Assembly (NCBI GenBank): GCA_033850885.1 | Contig: JAWWPG010000046.1 | Coordinates: forward strand, 1-64,000 | Direction: 5' to 3' | Source of the DNA: JAWWPG01 sp033850885 | GTDB lineage: Bacteria; Actinomycetota; Actinomycetes; Propionibacteriales; Nocardioidaceae | Length of the DNA stretch: 64,000 nt | Part shown: in pieces, positions 52,315 to 61,398 of the stretch | Layout of the letters: the number at the start of each line of letters is the position of its first letter | Position numbering within the stretch: the stretch's first letter is position 1 | Notes under the pieces: model-generated | The model's database searches: none | What the model saw: the letters and a program-made list of their open reading frames with translations, nothing else | Told to the model about the DNA's origin: nothing | Made by a program: the position numbers and the translations under genes

Positions 52315-53205
52315 TCAGCCGGCCGAGCCGGGCGCAGCACCCATCACCCAGCCGATCGAGCGGACGAGCGCCCGACCGGAGGCTCGCACCACGGTCGCCT
52401 CGGCGAGCGGCACGAACGGCAGCCGCAGCGGCCAACGAGCCCAGACCGGCAGCGAGCTGACCGCGGCCGCACCCAGTACCGCGTACGGCGCCCGCGCCAG
52501 CCAGGGAACCGGCGGCCGAAGCAGCAGGAACCGCGCGGCCTCTCGCGCGGCCGGGGTGCTCTCCAGCTCTGGCCGGTAGGCCGCCAGCTGGTCCCTTAGC
52601 TCGTCCTCGGTCCTAGGTGGCTGCTCGGCCCCGAGTGCCGTCGCGATGCGCGCCGTGTCGGCGACATACCCGTCGCGTCCGGCACGATCCAGCGGCGACC
52701 CCGAGAAGCGCTGGTAGGCGTCCAGAAAGCTAGCCACCTCTGCGATGTGTACCCACCGCAGGAGATGCGGGTCGGCGGCGTGGTAAGGCCTGCCGTCGGT
52801 CGTCGTACCCCTGATCCGCTGGTGGATCGACCGCACACCGGCCACCGCCTGCTCCGCGTCACCGGCTGCCCCGAACGTGGTGACGGCGAGGAAGTAGCTG
52901 GTCCGCTGCAGCCTCCCCCACGGGTCGCCGCGGTAGTCGGAATGGTCAGCGACCGCGGCCATCGCGAGCGGGTGCATCGACTGGAGCAGGAGGGCGCGAA
53001 GACCTCCCACGAACATCGCCGCGTCGCCGTGCACCCGGCGGATCGGGCGGTCCTCGTCGAACCACCGCTCCCCCGGCGTGTCATGGATGCGGGTACGTCG
53101 ACGAGCGCCATCGGATCCCGCAACCCGCTCGAACAGCAGGGCACCGAGACGAGTGCGGACGTCCTGCACACCGGGCGGTCGTACCGGGAGTCCCATGCCG
53201 TCCAT
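52315..53205 (-). CDS. DUF2236 / MpaB-family oxygenase-like protein
   Basis: 296 aa. Family features: PIRRVHGDAAMFVGGLRALL with LLQSMHPLAMAAVADHSDYR, GDPWGRLQRTSYFLAVTTFG, and HLLRWVHIAEVASFLDAYQR. These histidines lie in the region that binds heme in latex-clearing protein and MpaB relatives. Actinobacterial members are poorly characterised; the substrate is unknown. Start ATG 53205, or ATG 53196. Confidence 0.8.
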   Translation of the reverse strand: MDGMGLPVRPPGVQDVRTRLGALLFERVAGSDGARRRTRIHDTPGERWFDEDRPIRRVHGDAAMFVGGLRALLLQSMHPLAMAAVADHSDYRGDPWGRLQRTSYFLAVTTFGAAGDAEQAVAGVRSIHQRIRGTTTDGRPYHAADPHLLRWVHIAEVASFLDAYQRFSGSPLDRAGRDGYVADTARIATALGAEQPPRTEDELRDQLAAYRPELESTPAAREAARFLLLRPPVPWLARAPYAVLGAAAVSSLPVWARWPLRLPFVPLAEATVVRASGRALVRSIGWVMGAAPGSAG

Positions 53206-53291
53206 CCTGCCTGACCGCCCAAGCCGCGGGCGTAGGTCGGCGCGCGTTGTAGTCGCGCGCCAACCTCCGCCGGATCAGGGCAACGCCCTGG

Positions 53292-54269
53292 CTACGGGCC
53301 GGCCGTCACGCACTTGCTCGCGCTGTTGGACCACAGTCCCTGCACGTCGAACGTGCCCGTATTGAGCACCTCCCTGGCGTCGAGCTGGACGCACTCGTCT
53401 CCGATCTCGCCGCCGCCGCCGAGCCAACCGGCCGAGGGGAAGAAGTCGGTGACGGTCTCGGCGTATTCATGGGTCTCGGTCGAGAAGTAGCCGTCCAGCA
53501 GGGTCGGGCTGCCGATCGTCGTACACGCACCGGCTCCCAGGTCGGGCAGATAGGGCAGGTTCGTGAAGGCGAGCCTGCCGTCAGCCGAGCTGGCCGAGGA
53601 GTGCCACCCGCAGAACCCGGTGTTCGGGAAGCCGTCCGGATGCGTGCCGGTCGCGGACGCGATCACATACTGCGCGTTGAGGTTCGGAGCCTGCGACGTG
53701 TTCCCGAAGTGCTCTGCCCCGCGCACCGCCTCGGCTGCGATCTGAGCCTGCGTCGCGTGCTGGGGTGCCGCGGTGGCGTTGTCCACCCAGGCGCCGGCCA
53801 GCGGACCGCTCTGCTGGGGGTGCATGATGTGGGTGCCATTGGGACCACAGTTCGTGGTGCCGACCGGGAGGCCTTCGCAGTATTGGTTGAGGATCTTGCC
53901 CCATGGGTCCTTCGTTCCATGGAGGCCCTTGAAGAAGGCCTTCAAGGCTGGTCTCGCCCCCGCCGGGTCGGAGGACCACTGCGATCCCCAGAAGACCAGG
54001 TAGACCTTTGGCTCGGGACTGACGACGCCAGTGGCAGCGGCGGAGTGCAGCGACAGCTTGTTGCCCGCTGGGCTGGAGGGCGTGGCCCCGTGGATGGGCT
54101 TGATCCCCATCCGGGCACCTGGCTGCACGACGTAGCCGTGCCCGGCCAGGTGCGCGCCCACGCCGCCGTGTCCCGACGAGGGCGGGGTGCTTCCGACAGC
54201 GTTCGCCGTGACGGCACCAGTGAGGAGAGCCGCCATCCCGACAGCGGTGATAATCGTTGTGCGTCGCAT
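53292..54269 (-). CDS. Secreted EXORDIUM/PHI-1-like protein with HEYAE motif
   Basis: 325 aa. Signal peptide MRRTTIITAVGMAALLTGAV to about NA24. The segment PKVYLVFWGSQWSSDP with ALKAFFKGLHGTKDPWGKIL is the landmark of PHI-1/EXORDIUM-like proteins, which are also common as secreted actinobacterial proteins. Later: SATGTHPDGFPNTGFCGWHS, THEYAETVTDFFPSAGW (an HExxE-like motif that could bind metal) and GGGGEIGDECVQLDAR. Several Cys could form disulfides. Function is unproven; protease activity is a guess from the HEYAE motif. Confidence 0.65.
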   Translation of the reverse strand: MRRTTIITAVGMAALLTGAVTANAVGSTPPSSGHGGVGAHLAGHGYVVQPGARMGIKPIHGATPSSPAGNKLSLHSAAATGVVSPEPKVYLVFWGSQWSSDPAGARPALKAFFKGLHGTKDPWGKILNQYCEGLPVGTTNCGPNGTHIMHPQQSGPLAGAWVDNATAAPQHATQAQIAAEAVRGAEHFGNTSQAPNLNAQYVIASATGTHPDGFPNTGFCGWHSSASSADGRLAFTNLPYLPDLGAGACTTIGSPTLLDGYFSTETHEYAETVTDFFPSAGWLGGGGEIGDECVQLDAREVLNTGTFDVQGLWSNSASKCVTAGP

Positions 54270-54450
54270 GCGTCTTCCTTCGCGTAGCCGGATAGAGAGG
54301 GTTGGGCAGGCCCAGCGTCATATCGGCAACGTGATCTGAGCGCGTGCGGGTGCGACTCGGCCTGACCAACGAAAGGCAGCGTACGCTGCCGGACGTCGCT
54401 CTGGAATGCCGTCGTGGACATCGTTAGCGGATCATGCTACGACAGATTCC

Positions 54451-54477
54451 CGAAAGGGGTCTTAAGCGTCTTTCGGT
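54451..54477. promoter_or_regulatory. Inverted repeat upstream of the glycerophosphodiesterase gene
   Basis: CCGAAAG-(13 nt)-CTTTCGG, perfect 7-bp arms, about 105 bp before the GTG start at 54581 in a 311-bp divergent region. It could be a regulator site or RNA hairpin. The rest of 54270-54580 shows no gene. Confidence 0.4.
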
Positions 54478-54580
54478 GAGGTATGGTCACTGCTAGGCCC
54501 TAAGCAGCGGGGCGGGGAGATTCATAGACTTTCGGTTGGGGTGCCCATGTTCCCGCGGCCGGAAGAGGGGGTAAGCGAGC

Positions 54581-55396
54581 GTGAAGTACATTCGGACGTC
54601 CATCGTGACCGGGCTCGTCATGGGCGGAGGTCTTCTCGCCGGGCCCACTGCCCAGGCGGCCATCCCGGCTGACTCGGCGCCGTGCACACACCGACTGGTA
54701 TCGGCCCACGAGGGCTACGCACTCCACGCCGATGGTGACACGGTCGCATCCCAGAAGGCGGCGTACAACATCGGCAGCAACATCGCCGACTCCGACCTGT
54801 GGGTGACCAAAGACGGCTACATCGTGGAGATGCACGACAACGACGTCTCGTTCTCCACCAACGGGACGGGCCTCGTCACCCAGATGACGCTCGCTCAGGT
54901 GCTAGCGCTGCGGACGAAGTTCCACGACAACCGGATCCCCCAGCTGAGCAACTCGCTGAGCATCCGGGTGGCTCATGACCCCGGACGCTACCTGATGTTC
55001 GAGACCAAGTTCTCCTTCGCCAAGACGGCCAACCTCCAGCTCCTCGACAACGAGATCCAGGCGGCCGGCATGACCGCTCACGTCATCGTCTACTCCTCAT
55101 ACCTGTCCCAGGTCCAGTACCTCAAGCAGATCGACCCCGCGTTGACGGTCTGGTACAAGGCAGACTCAGTGCCCGACGTCAGCACCGTTCAGGGGCTGAA
55201 CGGGGTCATGATCCCCGCGGCCGATATCACCGCCGCCGTCGTGGACAGCTTCCACGCGGCCGGACAGACCGTGACCCGCGAGCGACCGACGACAGAGGAC
55301 GCCGCAGCCTGGACCCACTTCGTCAAAACCGGCGCGGACGCTTTGATGACGTCCGACCCGCCGACGGTCATCGCCGAGTGTCGGGCGTTGCCGTAG
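54581..55396 (+). CDS. Secreted glycerophosphodiester phosphodiesterase
   Basis: 271 aa from GTG 54581. Signal peptide VKYIRTSIVTGLVMGGGLLA to about QA (GPTAQA). The GDPD TIM-barrel is recognised from VSAHEGYALH (first catalytic His; HRG is more usual), DSDLWVTKDGYIVEMHDNDV (acidic ligand and second His) and FETKFSFA. C-terminal WTHFVKTGADALMTSDPP matches the end of the barrel. It hydrolyses glycerophosphodiesters to glycerol-3-phosphate and alcohol, outside the cell. Confidence 0.85.
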   Translation: MKYIRTSIVTGLVMGGGLLAGPTAQAAIPADSAPCTHRLVSAHEGYALHADGDTVASQKAAYNIGSNIADSDLWVTKDGYIVEMHDNDVSFSTNGTGLVTQMTLAQVLALRTKFHDNRIPQLSNSLSIRVAHDPGRYLMFETKFSFAKTANLQLLDNEIQAAGMTAHVIVYSSYLSQVQYLKQIDPALTVWYKADSVPDVSTVQGLNGVMIPAADITAAVVDSFHAAGQTVTRERPTTEDAAAWTHFVKTGADALMTSDPPTVIAECRALP

Positions 55397-55499
55397 CCAA
55401 GCAGCACGGACGCTGCCTGGAATCCGGGAGCGCTACCAAACCCGCGTGCTAGGGTCCTCGGCAACCAAATGTGCTTCGCCGGGGAAACCAGGGGCCAGC

Positions 55500-56834
55500 G
55501 TGGTTTTGAAACGCATACCCAACAGACCTCACGTTGATCCAAAGGTCGCTCAAAAGAGGGCCGACGAGCTGCGCGCCTCCTATCAGGCGCATCTGCCACC
55601 TGTTAGGTCGGCTCCAACAGCCGAGGGGGTCGAGCGAGCTGGTCACGGCGCTGCCAAGGCAGCGGTGCCGGCTGGGGCCGCCGTCGACCAGACACCGCCA
55701 ACGGCGGCAGAGGTCAAGGCCGCCGCGAAAGTTGCGGCCGCCGCCTGGACACAGCGGCTCGGAACGTGGGCATTGTTCGGGTGGCTCGCGCTGGCCGTGG
55801 GGAGCTGGCTTCTGGTTCTCATCCAGGCTCCCCATAAGTACGCCTGGGCCTTGGCCCTCACTCTCATCGTGGTCACGTTCGGCCTCGTCGTCCTCTACCT
55901 AGCGCATCGAGAAGAAGGCGGTTTTCTGCAACCACTCCAAGGCGCCGACGGCCGGTTATCCACGTCGTACGTCCAGGGTGGTCTCTGGACGATTCTCCTG
56001 ACGATCGCCTTCGGGTTCTTCGCAGCCCAACTGGCGTTCGGCGCCAGTGTCGACGACTTCAAGCAGGCGTTTGCCGCATTCATCCCGAGCTATCTTCTCC
56101 TGTTGGGCGGTCCCTTCGCCGCCGTGGCGGCGATGCGCCTCAACTACGGTGTACGTCAAGGCGACGGCACCATCCAAAAGACCGATGCCCTTGGGATGCA
56201 GCTCAAAGACATTGTCTCGGACGACGCAGGGCGTACAAGCCTCAATGACAGTCAGTTCTTTCTGTTCAACCTGGTGGCGGCCCTGGCGTTCATCGTCATG
56301 CTCATCAGAGACCCCACCACGCTCCCGGTCCTACCCGAGACGCTCATTGGGCTGACGAGCCTCGCGGCCTTGACCTATGTCACCACGAAGGCCGTCAGCA
56401 ACCAGCGCCCCGTCATCTCCACGATCGTGGCCGCAACCCCGGACGGCATGGCGGGGACGAAGATCACCGACGACACGGCGGTCGATATCCGCGGCGCTAA
56501 CTTCGTCGTTCCAGGAGCTGACGACGTGCACGACCTCGCTGAAGTCCGCGTCAGGTTCGGGACCATCGAGGTCGGCGTCGAGGGAAAGCGCCCAGACGGA
56601 ACTCTCAACCCGACCGCCAACAGCATCTATGTCGTCGTGCCACATCTGACTTTGGCTCAACCCGGACATGTTGACGTCGTTGTCGTTACCGCCACGGGCG
56701 TCCAGTCCGAGAAGTATCCATTACCGGTTGCGCCTCCCCACGAGGAGGCAGCAAGGAAGGCGGCGGCGGCCAAGAAGGCCGCTGCTCGGAGGGCCGTTCA
56801 ACGAGACGACGGCCCTCCGAACAACGCTCCCTAG
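55500..56834 (+). CDS. Membrane protein with IPT/TIG-like C-terminal domain
   Basis: About 444 aa (GTG 55500; GTG 55446 is the most upstream choice). N-terminal cytosolic, Ala-rich segment; TM pairs at WALFGWLALAVGSWLLVLI with YAWALALTLIVVTFGLVVLY, and WTILLTIAFGFFAAQLAFGA with AFIPSYLLLLGGPFAAVAAM; a further hydrophobic pair FFLFNLVAALAFIVMLI and LPETLIGLTSLAALTYV. The tail, TAVDIRGANFVVPGADDV and RVRFGTIEVGVEG, looks like an IPT/TIG beta-sandwich, then a Lys/Ala-rich end. I do not recognise a full-length family. Confidence 0.6.
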   Translation: MVLKRIPNRPHVDPKVAQKRADELRASYQAHLPPVRSAPTAEGVERAGHGAAKAAVPAGAAVDQTPPTAAEVKAAAKVAAAAWTQRLGTWALFGWLALAVGSWLLVLIQAPHKYAWALALTLIVVTFGLVVLYLAHREEGGFLQPLQGADGRLSTSYVQGGLWTILLTIAFGFFAAQLAFGASVDDFKQAFAAFIPSYLLLLGGPFAAVAAMRLNYGVRQGDGTIQKTDALGMQLKDIVSDDAGRTSLNDSQFFLFNLVAALAFIVMLIRDPTTLPVLPETLIGLTSLAALTYVTTKAVSNQRPVISTIVAATPDGMAGTKITDDTAVDIRGANFVVPGADDVHDLAEVRVRFGTIEVGVEGKRPDGTLNPTANSIYVVVPHLTLAQPGHVDVVVVTATGVQSEKYPLPVAPPHEEAARKAAAAKKAAARRAVQRDDGPPNNAP

Positions 56835-56860
56835 GGGCAGGCAACTCCCTAGGCAGGCAA

Positions 56861-58444
56861 TCAGTTCAGCGACATCGTCTCCATGCTCAGATAGGTGTGA
56901 GCAGCCCAGGAGACCGGGTCGGCTGCGAAGTACTTCTGCAGGCGGTTGCCGTTGAGGGCGTTGTCAAGCGATGCCATGATCATTGACTGGTCCAGCACCA
57001 GCATCCGGTGCCCCACCGAGCCCGTGGTCGGGTTGACGGCGTCATAGAAGCCGCCATTGCTCGTGTAGATGTCCGGGTACAGCGTCCGCAGCTTCTGGAT
57101 GTTCGCGTACGCCGCTTGCGGGTCGGTCATCAGCGCCAGGAACGACGCATGCGGCGTCACCGCGGTCTCGGATGCGCAGGTCGTGCACTGCGACAGCTGC
57201 TGACCGGTCGGGAACGTCTGGCCCTCGACGCCGTACGTCGCGTAGCTGCCACTGTCGTCAGGCGTGCTCGAGGGAGACATCCCCCATACCGGGTAGCCGA
57301 GCTTCTCGGTCGCGTACTTGATCTGCACCTGGACCGTCCGGGCATCGGCGAGGCCGAACCCCTGGGGACCCCAGGTGGTCTCCGGCACCACGTCGTTGAC
57401 CATCAGCCCTTCGAACATCCCTCCGCCGAACGTCGGGATGTACTTCAGGTCGGTCCCTGGGTAGGTGTAGTGGCCCTCCCATACGTTGAACTGCTTGCCC
57501 GACTGGGGATCCGTGATCGTGGTCCAGTAACCCTCCGGGGGCCACTGGCCCTGCCACGAGAAGTCGGGGTCGGTCGGGCACTGCATCGGTGGCAGCGTCC
57601 GCCAGGTGCGCCACCACACGTCGCCCGGCATCTGGTGCAGCCCCATCCCCATGTACATCGCGATCCGCGGGTCGCTGTAGAGCGCGCCGTTGTGATATCC
57701 CGCCGGCCCTTGGTCGACGTAGTAGCCGCCGTACATCTGCCCGGTCGGCTGGTTGCCGGGGATATCGGGGTTCGTGTTACACCCCGGCTTCTGCGCGCGG
57801 TTGTCGTAGAAGATCGAGAAGTCCATGTCGCCCAGGAGGCTCGATGCGAGACCGCTGACCTCAGGCAGCGCCTGCCGAGCCACCACGAGCCCGGACGCGT
57901 ACCATCCGTTGTCCACCGCCGACAGGAAGTAACAGTTGTCGTTGGACGGCGTGGGGTCCTGCGAGCAGTTGATGTCACCCGGGTTGAGGATCGCCTGTCC
58001 GGTTGTGGTGTCGTACCACTGCAGTAGGAAACCGTCGTGCCGTTCCATCGTCGAGACCTCGGTCAGAGTCGCCTTCACCAACGAGACCGCCTTGGTGTGG
58101 CTGATCAGATGCATGTCGCTGGCGGCCACCACGGCCCACAGGTACACGCCGATGTTCGCCGCTGACGTGTACGTGCCGCGAACCCCACCTGGCCCCAGGT
58201 TGTCCAGCGGCAGGTGCGTCTTCGGGTCCACGTCCTTCTGGTAGAACGCCCAGGTGTCCTTCGCGACCTTCAGCAGCTCGGCGCGCTGCTGAGCGGTCAG
58301 CCCTCCACTTGGCTTCGCCAGCTGGTGAGCGGAGTCGGAGGGAGCGGGTTGGGCACTCGCAGCCGGTACGGCGACCAGCGCCGCCGCGACCAGTGCGCCG
58401 AGTGCCGCGCCGAAGACCGCACGGATGGGGGGATGAGCTCTCAT
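56861..58444 (-). CDS. Secreted PF10091-type glycoside hydrolase (GH144-like)
   Basis: 527 aa. Signal peptide MRAHPPIRAVFGAALGALVA to about SA30. The helical (alpha/alpha) barrel is indicated by AKDTWAFYQKDVDPKTHLPL, AANIGVYLWAVVAASDMHLI, YGGYYVDQGPAGYHN, PTFGGGMFEGLMVNDVVPET, WGMSPSSTPDDSGSYATYGV and SNGGFYDAVNPTTG with VLDQSMIMASLDNAL. This is the 'putative glucoamylase' family; studied members of related GH144 cleave beta-1,2-glucan, so starch is not the only candidate. AGGAGG lies 4 nt before the ATG. It is the last gene of the transporter operon, 14 bp after the ATPase gene. Confidence 0.75.
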   Translation of the reverse strand: MRAHPPIRAVFGAALGALVAAALVAVPAASAQPAPSDSAHQLAKPSGGLTAQQRAELLKVAKDTWAFYQKDVDPKTHLPLDNLGPGGVRGTYTSAANIGVYLWAVVAASDMHLISHTKAVSLVKATLTEVSTMERHDGFLLQWYDTTTGQAILNPGDINCSQDPTPSNDNCYFLSAVDNGWYASGLVVARQALPEVSGLASSLLGDMDFSIFYDNRAQKPGCNTNPDIPGNQPTGQMYGGYYVDQGPAGYHNGALYSDPRIAMYMGMGLHQMPGDVWWRTWRTLPPMQCPTDPDFSWQGQWPPEGYWTTITDPQSGKQFNVWEGHYTYPGTDLKYIPTFGGGMFEGLMVNDVVPETTWGPQGFGLADARTVQVQIKYATEKLGYPVWGMSPSSTPDDSGSYATYGVEGQTFPTGQQLSQCTTCASETAVTPHASFLALMTDPQAAYANIQKLRTLYPDIYTSNGGFYDAVNPTTGSVGHRMLVLDQSMIMASLDNALNGNRLQKYFAADPVSWAAHTYLSMETMSLN

Positions 58445-58458
58445 AAATCCTCCTGTTG

Positions 58459-59418
58459 TCAGTGCTCGCCAGCGGGCTGTGCCACCGTCGGGTCAGCTGG
58501 TGGTGCGTCGGAAGGTGATTCAGTGCTATCCGGACCGGTTGTCGATTCCCCGGCGGGTGCGCCACCCGGCACGGCCGCATACGGGTTGGCCACCGCCTCG
58601 AGCAGCTCCACGGTGTAGTCGTCCTGCGGGTGCTGCAGCACGTCCTTGGTCACGCCACGTTCGACGATGCGGCCGTGATGGAGCACGAGGATCTCATCGG
58701 TGACCACGCGCGCGCTGAGCAGGTCGTGGGTGATGTAGAGCAGCGACAGCCCACGTTCCTCGCGAAGCTGGCCCAACAGCTTGAGGACGCCGGCTCGCAG
58801 GGAGACGTCGAGCATGGACACCGGCTCGTCCGCCACGATCAGGTCCGGCCCACAGGCCAGCGCCCGCGCGATCACGACCCGCTGGCGCTGCCCACCCGAC
58901 AGCTGGTGCGGCATCTTCGGCGCGAACTGCTCCGCCGGCGTCAGGCCGACCGTCTCGAGCAGCTCGTTGACCCGCGTCCTCGCATCACGGGCCGACAGGC
59001 CGAGGAAGTTCTGGCACGGCCGGGTCAGCGTGTACTCGACGGTGTGCAGCGGATTCAGGGCGCCGTACGGGTCCTGGAAGATCATCTGCACGCGGTGGTG
59101 GTACTTGCGCAGCGAGCCGCGACGCAGCTTGTTCACCTCGATGTCGCCGAAAATGATCGTCCCCGAGGTGGGCTTCTCCTGGCCGGTGATCATCTTGGCG
59201 ATCGTGCTCTTGCCGCTGCCGCTGGCCCCCACCAGGGAGACCGCCGATCCGGGCGCCATCGTGAACGACACGTCGTCCACCGCCACCACCTGCTCACGCC
59301 GGCCTCGGTACGTCTTGGTAGCGCCCTGTACGACGAGCGGCGGGACGTCATGGTCGGCCCTGCCGCGGGCCGGCGGCACCTCACCGACGGGTGCTGTGGA
59401 CTCGAGCTCAGCTGACAC
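58459..59418 (-). CDS. Opp/Dpp-type ABC ATPase (second, OppF-like)
   Basis: 319 aa from GTG 59418 (GGAGGA 7 nt upstream). Walker A VGASGSGKSTIAKMITGQ, signature LSGGQRQRVVIARALACGPD, Walker B LIVADEPVSMLDVSLRAGVL, and H-loop LLYITHDLLSARVV. RGSLRKYHHRVQMIFQDPYG is typical for OppF. The tail is Pro/Ala-rich. It overlaps the upstream ATPase gene by 11 bp. Confidence 0.9.
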   Translation of the reverse strand: MSAELESTAPVGEVPPARGRADHDVPPLVVQGATKTYRGRREQVVAVDDVSFTMAPGSAVSLVGASGSGKSTIAKMITGQEKPTSGTIIFGDIEVNKLRRGSLRKYHHRVQMIFQDPYGALNPLHTVEYTLTRPCQNFLGLSARDARTRVNELLETVGLTPAEQFAPKMPHQLSGGQRQRVVIARALACGPDLIVADEPVSMLDVSLRAGVLKLLGQLREERGLSLLYITHDLLSARVVTDEILVLHHGRIVERGVTKDVLQHPQDDYTVELLEAVANPYAAVPGGAPAGESTTGPDSTESPSDAPPADPTVAQPAGEH

Positions 59419-60457
59419 GGGAGGCTCCTCCTGGCTCGACGGCTACGGTGGCGGCTCGGTGCTTGCCGTTGGACGCCGCCTCGACCGTCGACGGCGCGCG
59501 GACATGGCAGGCGGCTCGGCCCCGCCCCAGCGGTGCGAGCGGCGGGACGACCTCTTGGCTGATGTCGATGGCGAGCGGGCAGCGCGGGGCGAACGCGCAG
59601 CCCTCCAGCGGCAGGGACAGGTCGGGCGGGCTGCCCGGGATGCCGCTCAGCTCCACGGTCTCCGCCCGTGGGTCGGCGTAGCACTGCAACAGCGCCTCGG
59701 TGTAGGGGTGGTGCTCCCCGACGAGAAGGTCCCTGGAGGGTTGGTCCTCGATGATCCGGCCGGCGTACATGACCAAGACCCGCTGGGTCGACTCGAGCAC
59801 GACGCCGAGGTCGTGGCTGATCAGCACAGCGGTGAACTTCTGCTCGCGCTGCAGGTCCCTGATCGTCTTCATCACAGCGCGCTGCACCATCACGTCCAGC
59901 GCCGTCGTGGGCTCGTCGAACACGATCAGCCGAGGCTCCAGGGCAAGTGCCAGCGCGATGGCCACCCGCTGCCGCATCCCACCGGAGAGCTCGTGCGGGT
60001 AACGATCCAGCACGCCGACGTCGAGCTCGACCTTGCCCAGCAGCTCGGCGCCCCTCGCGCGCATGTCCGCCTTGGAGTGCGACTCTCCCTCGCGAGCATG
60101 GGCCTTCAGGATGTCGGCAAAGTGGTTGTTGACCGTGCGGACGGGGTTCAGCGCGTTCATGCCGCTCTGCAGCACCAGCGCGAACCCGTTGCGCCGCTGC
60201 CGCCGGAGCTCCTCGCCGGTCAGGCTGGCGATGTCGGTTCCATCGAAGATGATCCGACCGTCCTCCAGCCGGGCCGGTGGGCGCAGCATCCGGGTCAGCG
60301 CGTAGCCGAGCGTCGACTTGCCGCACCCGGACTCCCCCACCAGGCCGACGAACTCACCCTCCTCGAGCTCGAGGTCCACGTCACGCACCGACCAGATGCG
60401 CTGACCGCGCGCGGGTACGTACGCGACGTTGACCCCTTGGGCCGAAAGCAGGCTCAT
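59408..60457 (-). CDS. Opp/Dpp-type ABC ATPase (first, OppD-like)
   Basis: 349 aa. Walker A LVGESGCGKSTLGYALTRML, signature LSGGMRQRVAIALALALEPR, Walker B LIVFDEPTTALDVMVQRAVM, H-loop VLISHDLGVVLEST. The C-terminal oligopeptide-type extension has four Cys-region features (CYADPRAETVELSGIPGSPP, EGCAFAPRCPLA) that bind an Fe-S cluster in relatives. ATG 60457 overlaps the permease stop by 4 bp. Confidence 0.9.
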   Translation of the reverse strand: MSLLSAQGVNVAYVPARGQRIWSVRDVDLELEEGEFVGLVGESGCGKSTLGYALTRMLRPPARLEDGRIIFDGTDIASLTGEELRRQRRNGFALVLQSGMNALNPVRTVNNHFADILKAHAREGESHSKADMRARGAELLGKVELDVGVLDRYPHELSGGMRQRVAIALALALEPRLIVFDEPTTALDVMVQRAVMKTIRDLQREQKFTAVLISHDLGVVLESTQRVLVMYAGRIIEDQPSRDLLVGEHHPYTEALLQCYADPRAETVELSGIPGSPPDLSLPLEGCAFAPRCPLAIDISQEVVPPLAPLGRGRAACHVRAPSTVEAASNGKHRAATVAVEPGGASRVS

Positions 60458-61398
60458 GACTTCTCCCGCAGCCGTGGGTTGGACAGCGCGTCGACGCCGA
60501 AGTTGACGAGCGTGAAGGACAGCGCGAGCAACGCGATCGCGAGGCCGGGGGCGAAGACCAGGATCCACTGCCCGGTCAGCAGCGCGTTCTGCTGCTGGGC
60601 GTTGTGCAGGATCGTGCCCCAGCTCACGGTGCTCGGGTTGCCGAGCCCGAGGAACTCCAGGCTGGCCTCCGCCATCACGGCCGCCGTCGAGGCAGCGAAG
60701 AAGCTGGCCGCGACGAGCGACGTCATGTTCGGCAGGATCTCGCGGAACACGACCCGGAACAGCCGCTCACCGGAGAACACCGCCGACGCGACGAAGTCAC
60801 GCGTACGAAGGGTGGTGGCCTGGCTGCGGATCACCCGGGCACCCGTCGCCCAGCTCGTGAAGGCGACGACGAGGACGATCGTCCAGAGGGAGCGGCTCGA
60901 CAGGTACGCCGCCAGGATGATCATCAGCGGCAGCCCGGGGATGACGAGGGCCAGGTTGGTGACGAAGCTGAGCACCTCGTCGACGAAGCCGGGCCGGTAG
61001 CCGGAGATGAGCCCGATCGTGACCGCGACGAGTGTCGCACCGAGCCCGGCCGAGATCCCCACCAGCAAGGAGACGCGGGCGCCGTACAGCACCTGCGAGA
61101 AGACGTCCTCGCCGTTGCCCGTCGTGCCGAACCAGTTCGTCGAGCTCGGTCCCTGGTACGGCGTGAAGGTGGTCGCCGTCGGCGAGTGCGGGGCGAGCAG
61201 CGGTGCGAACAGCGCGATGAACACGAACAGACCGATGATCACCAGGCCGACCCTGGCCTTCCGGTTGCTCCACAGGGTGCGGAACCCGCGTCCGAGGAAG
61301 AGCAACGGCCCCGGCAGCCGGCTCTCGTGGCCGACATTGATGCCGATGTCGGCCGCGCCGCCGCCGACCGGTGGCGGCGCGGACGAGAGGATACTCAT
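60454..61398 (-). CDS. ABC transporter permease (OppC/DppC-like)
   Basis: 314 aa. N-terminal TM KARVGLVIIGLFVFIALFAP, extracytoplasmic LLAPHSPTATTFTPYQGPSS with NWFGTTGNGEDVFSQVLYGA, then TM helices. The coupling (EAA) loop region is VRSQ-like RVIRSQATTLRTRDFVASAV with FRVVFREILPNM. It pairs with the OppB-like protein to form the channel. 4-bp overlaps on both sides show tight translational coupling. Confidence 0.9.
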   Translation of the reverse strand: MSILSSAPPPVGGGAADIGINVGHESRLPGPLLFLGRGFRTLWSNRKARVGLVIIGLFVFIALFAPLLAPHSPTATTFTPYQGPSSTNWFGTTGNGEDVFSQVLYGARVSLLVGISAGLGATLVAVTIGLISGYRPGFVDEVLSFVTNLALVIPGLPLMIILAAYLSSRSLWTIVLVVAFTSWATGARVIRSQATTLRTRDFVASAVFSGERLFRVVFREILPNMTSLVAASFFAASTAAVMAEASLEFLGLGNPSTVSWGTILHNAQQQNALLTGQWILVFAPGLAIALLALSFTLVNFGVDALSNPRLREKS

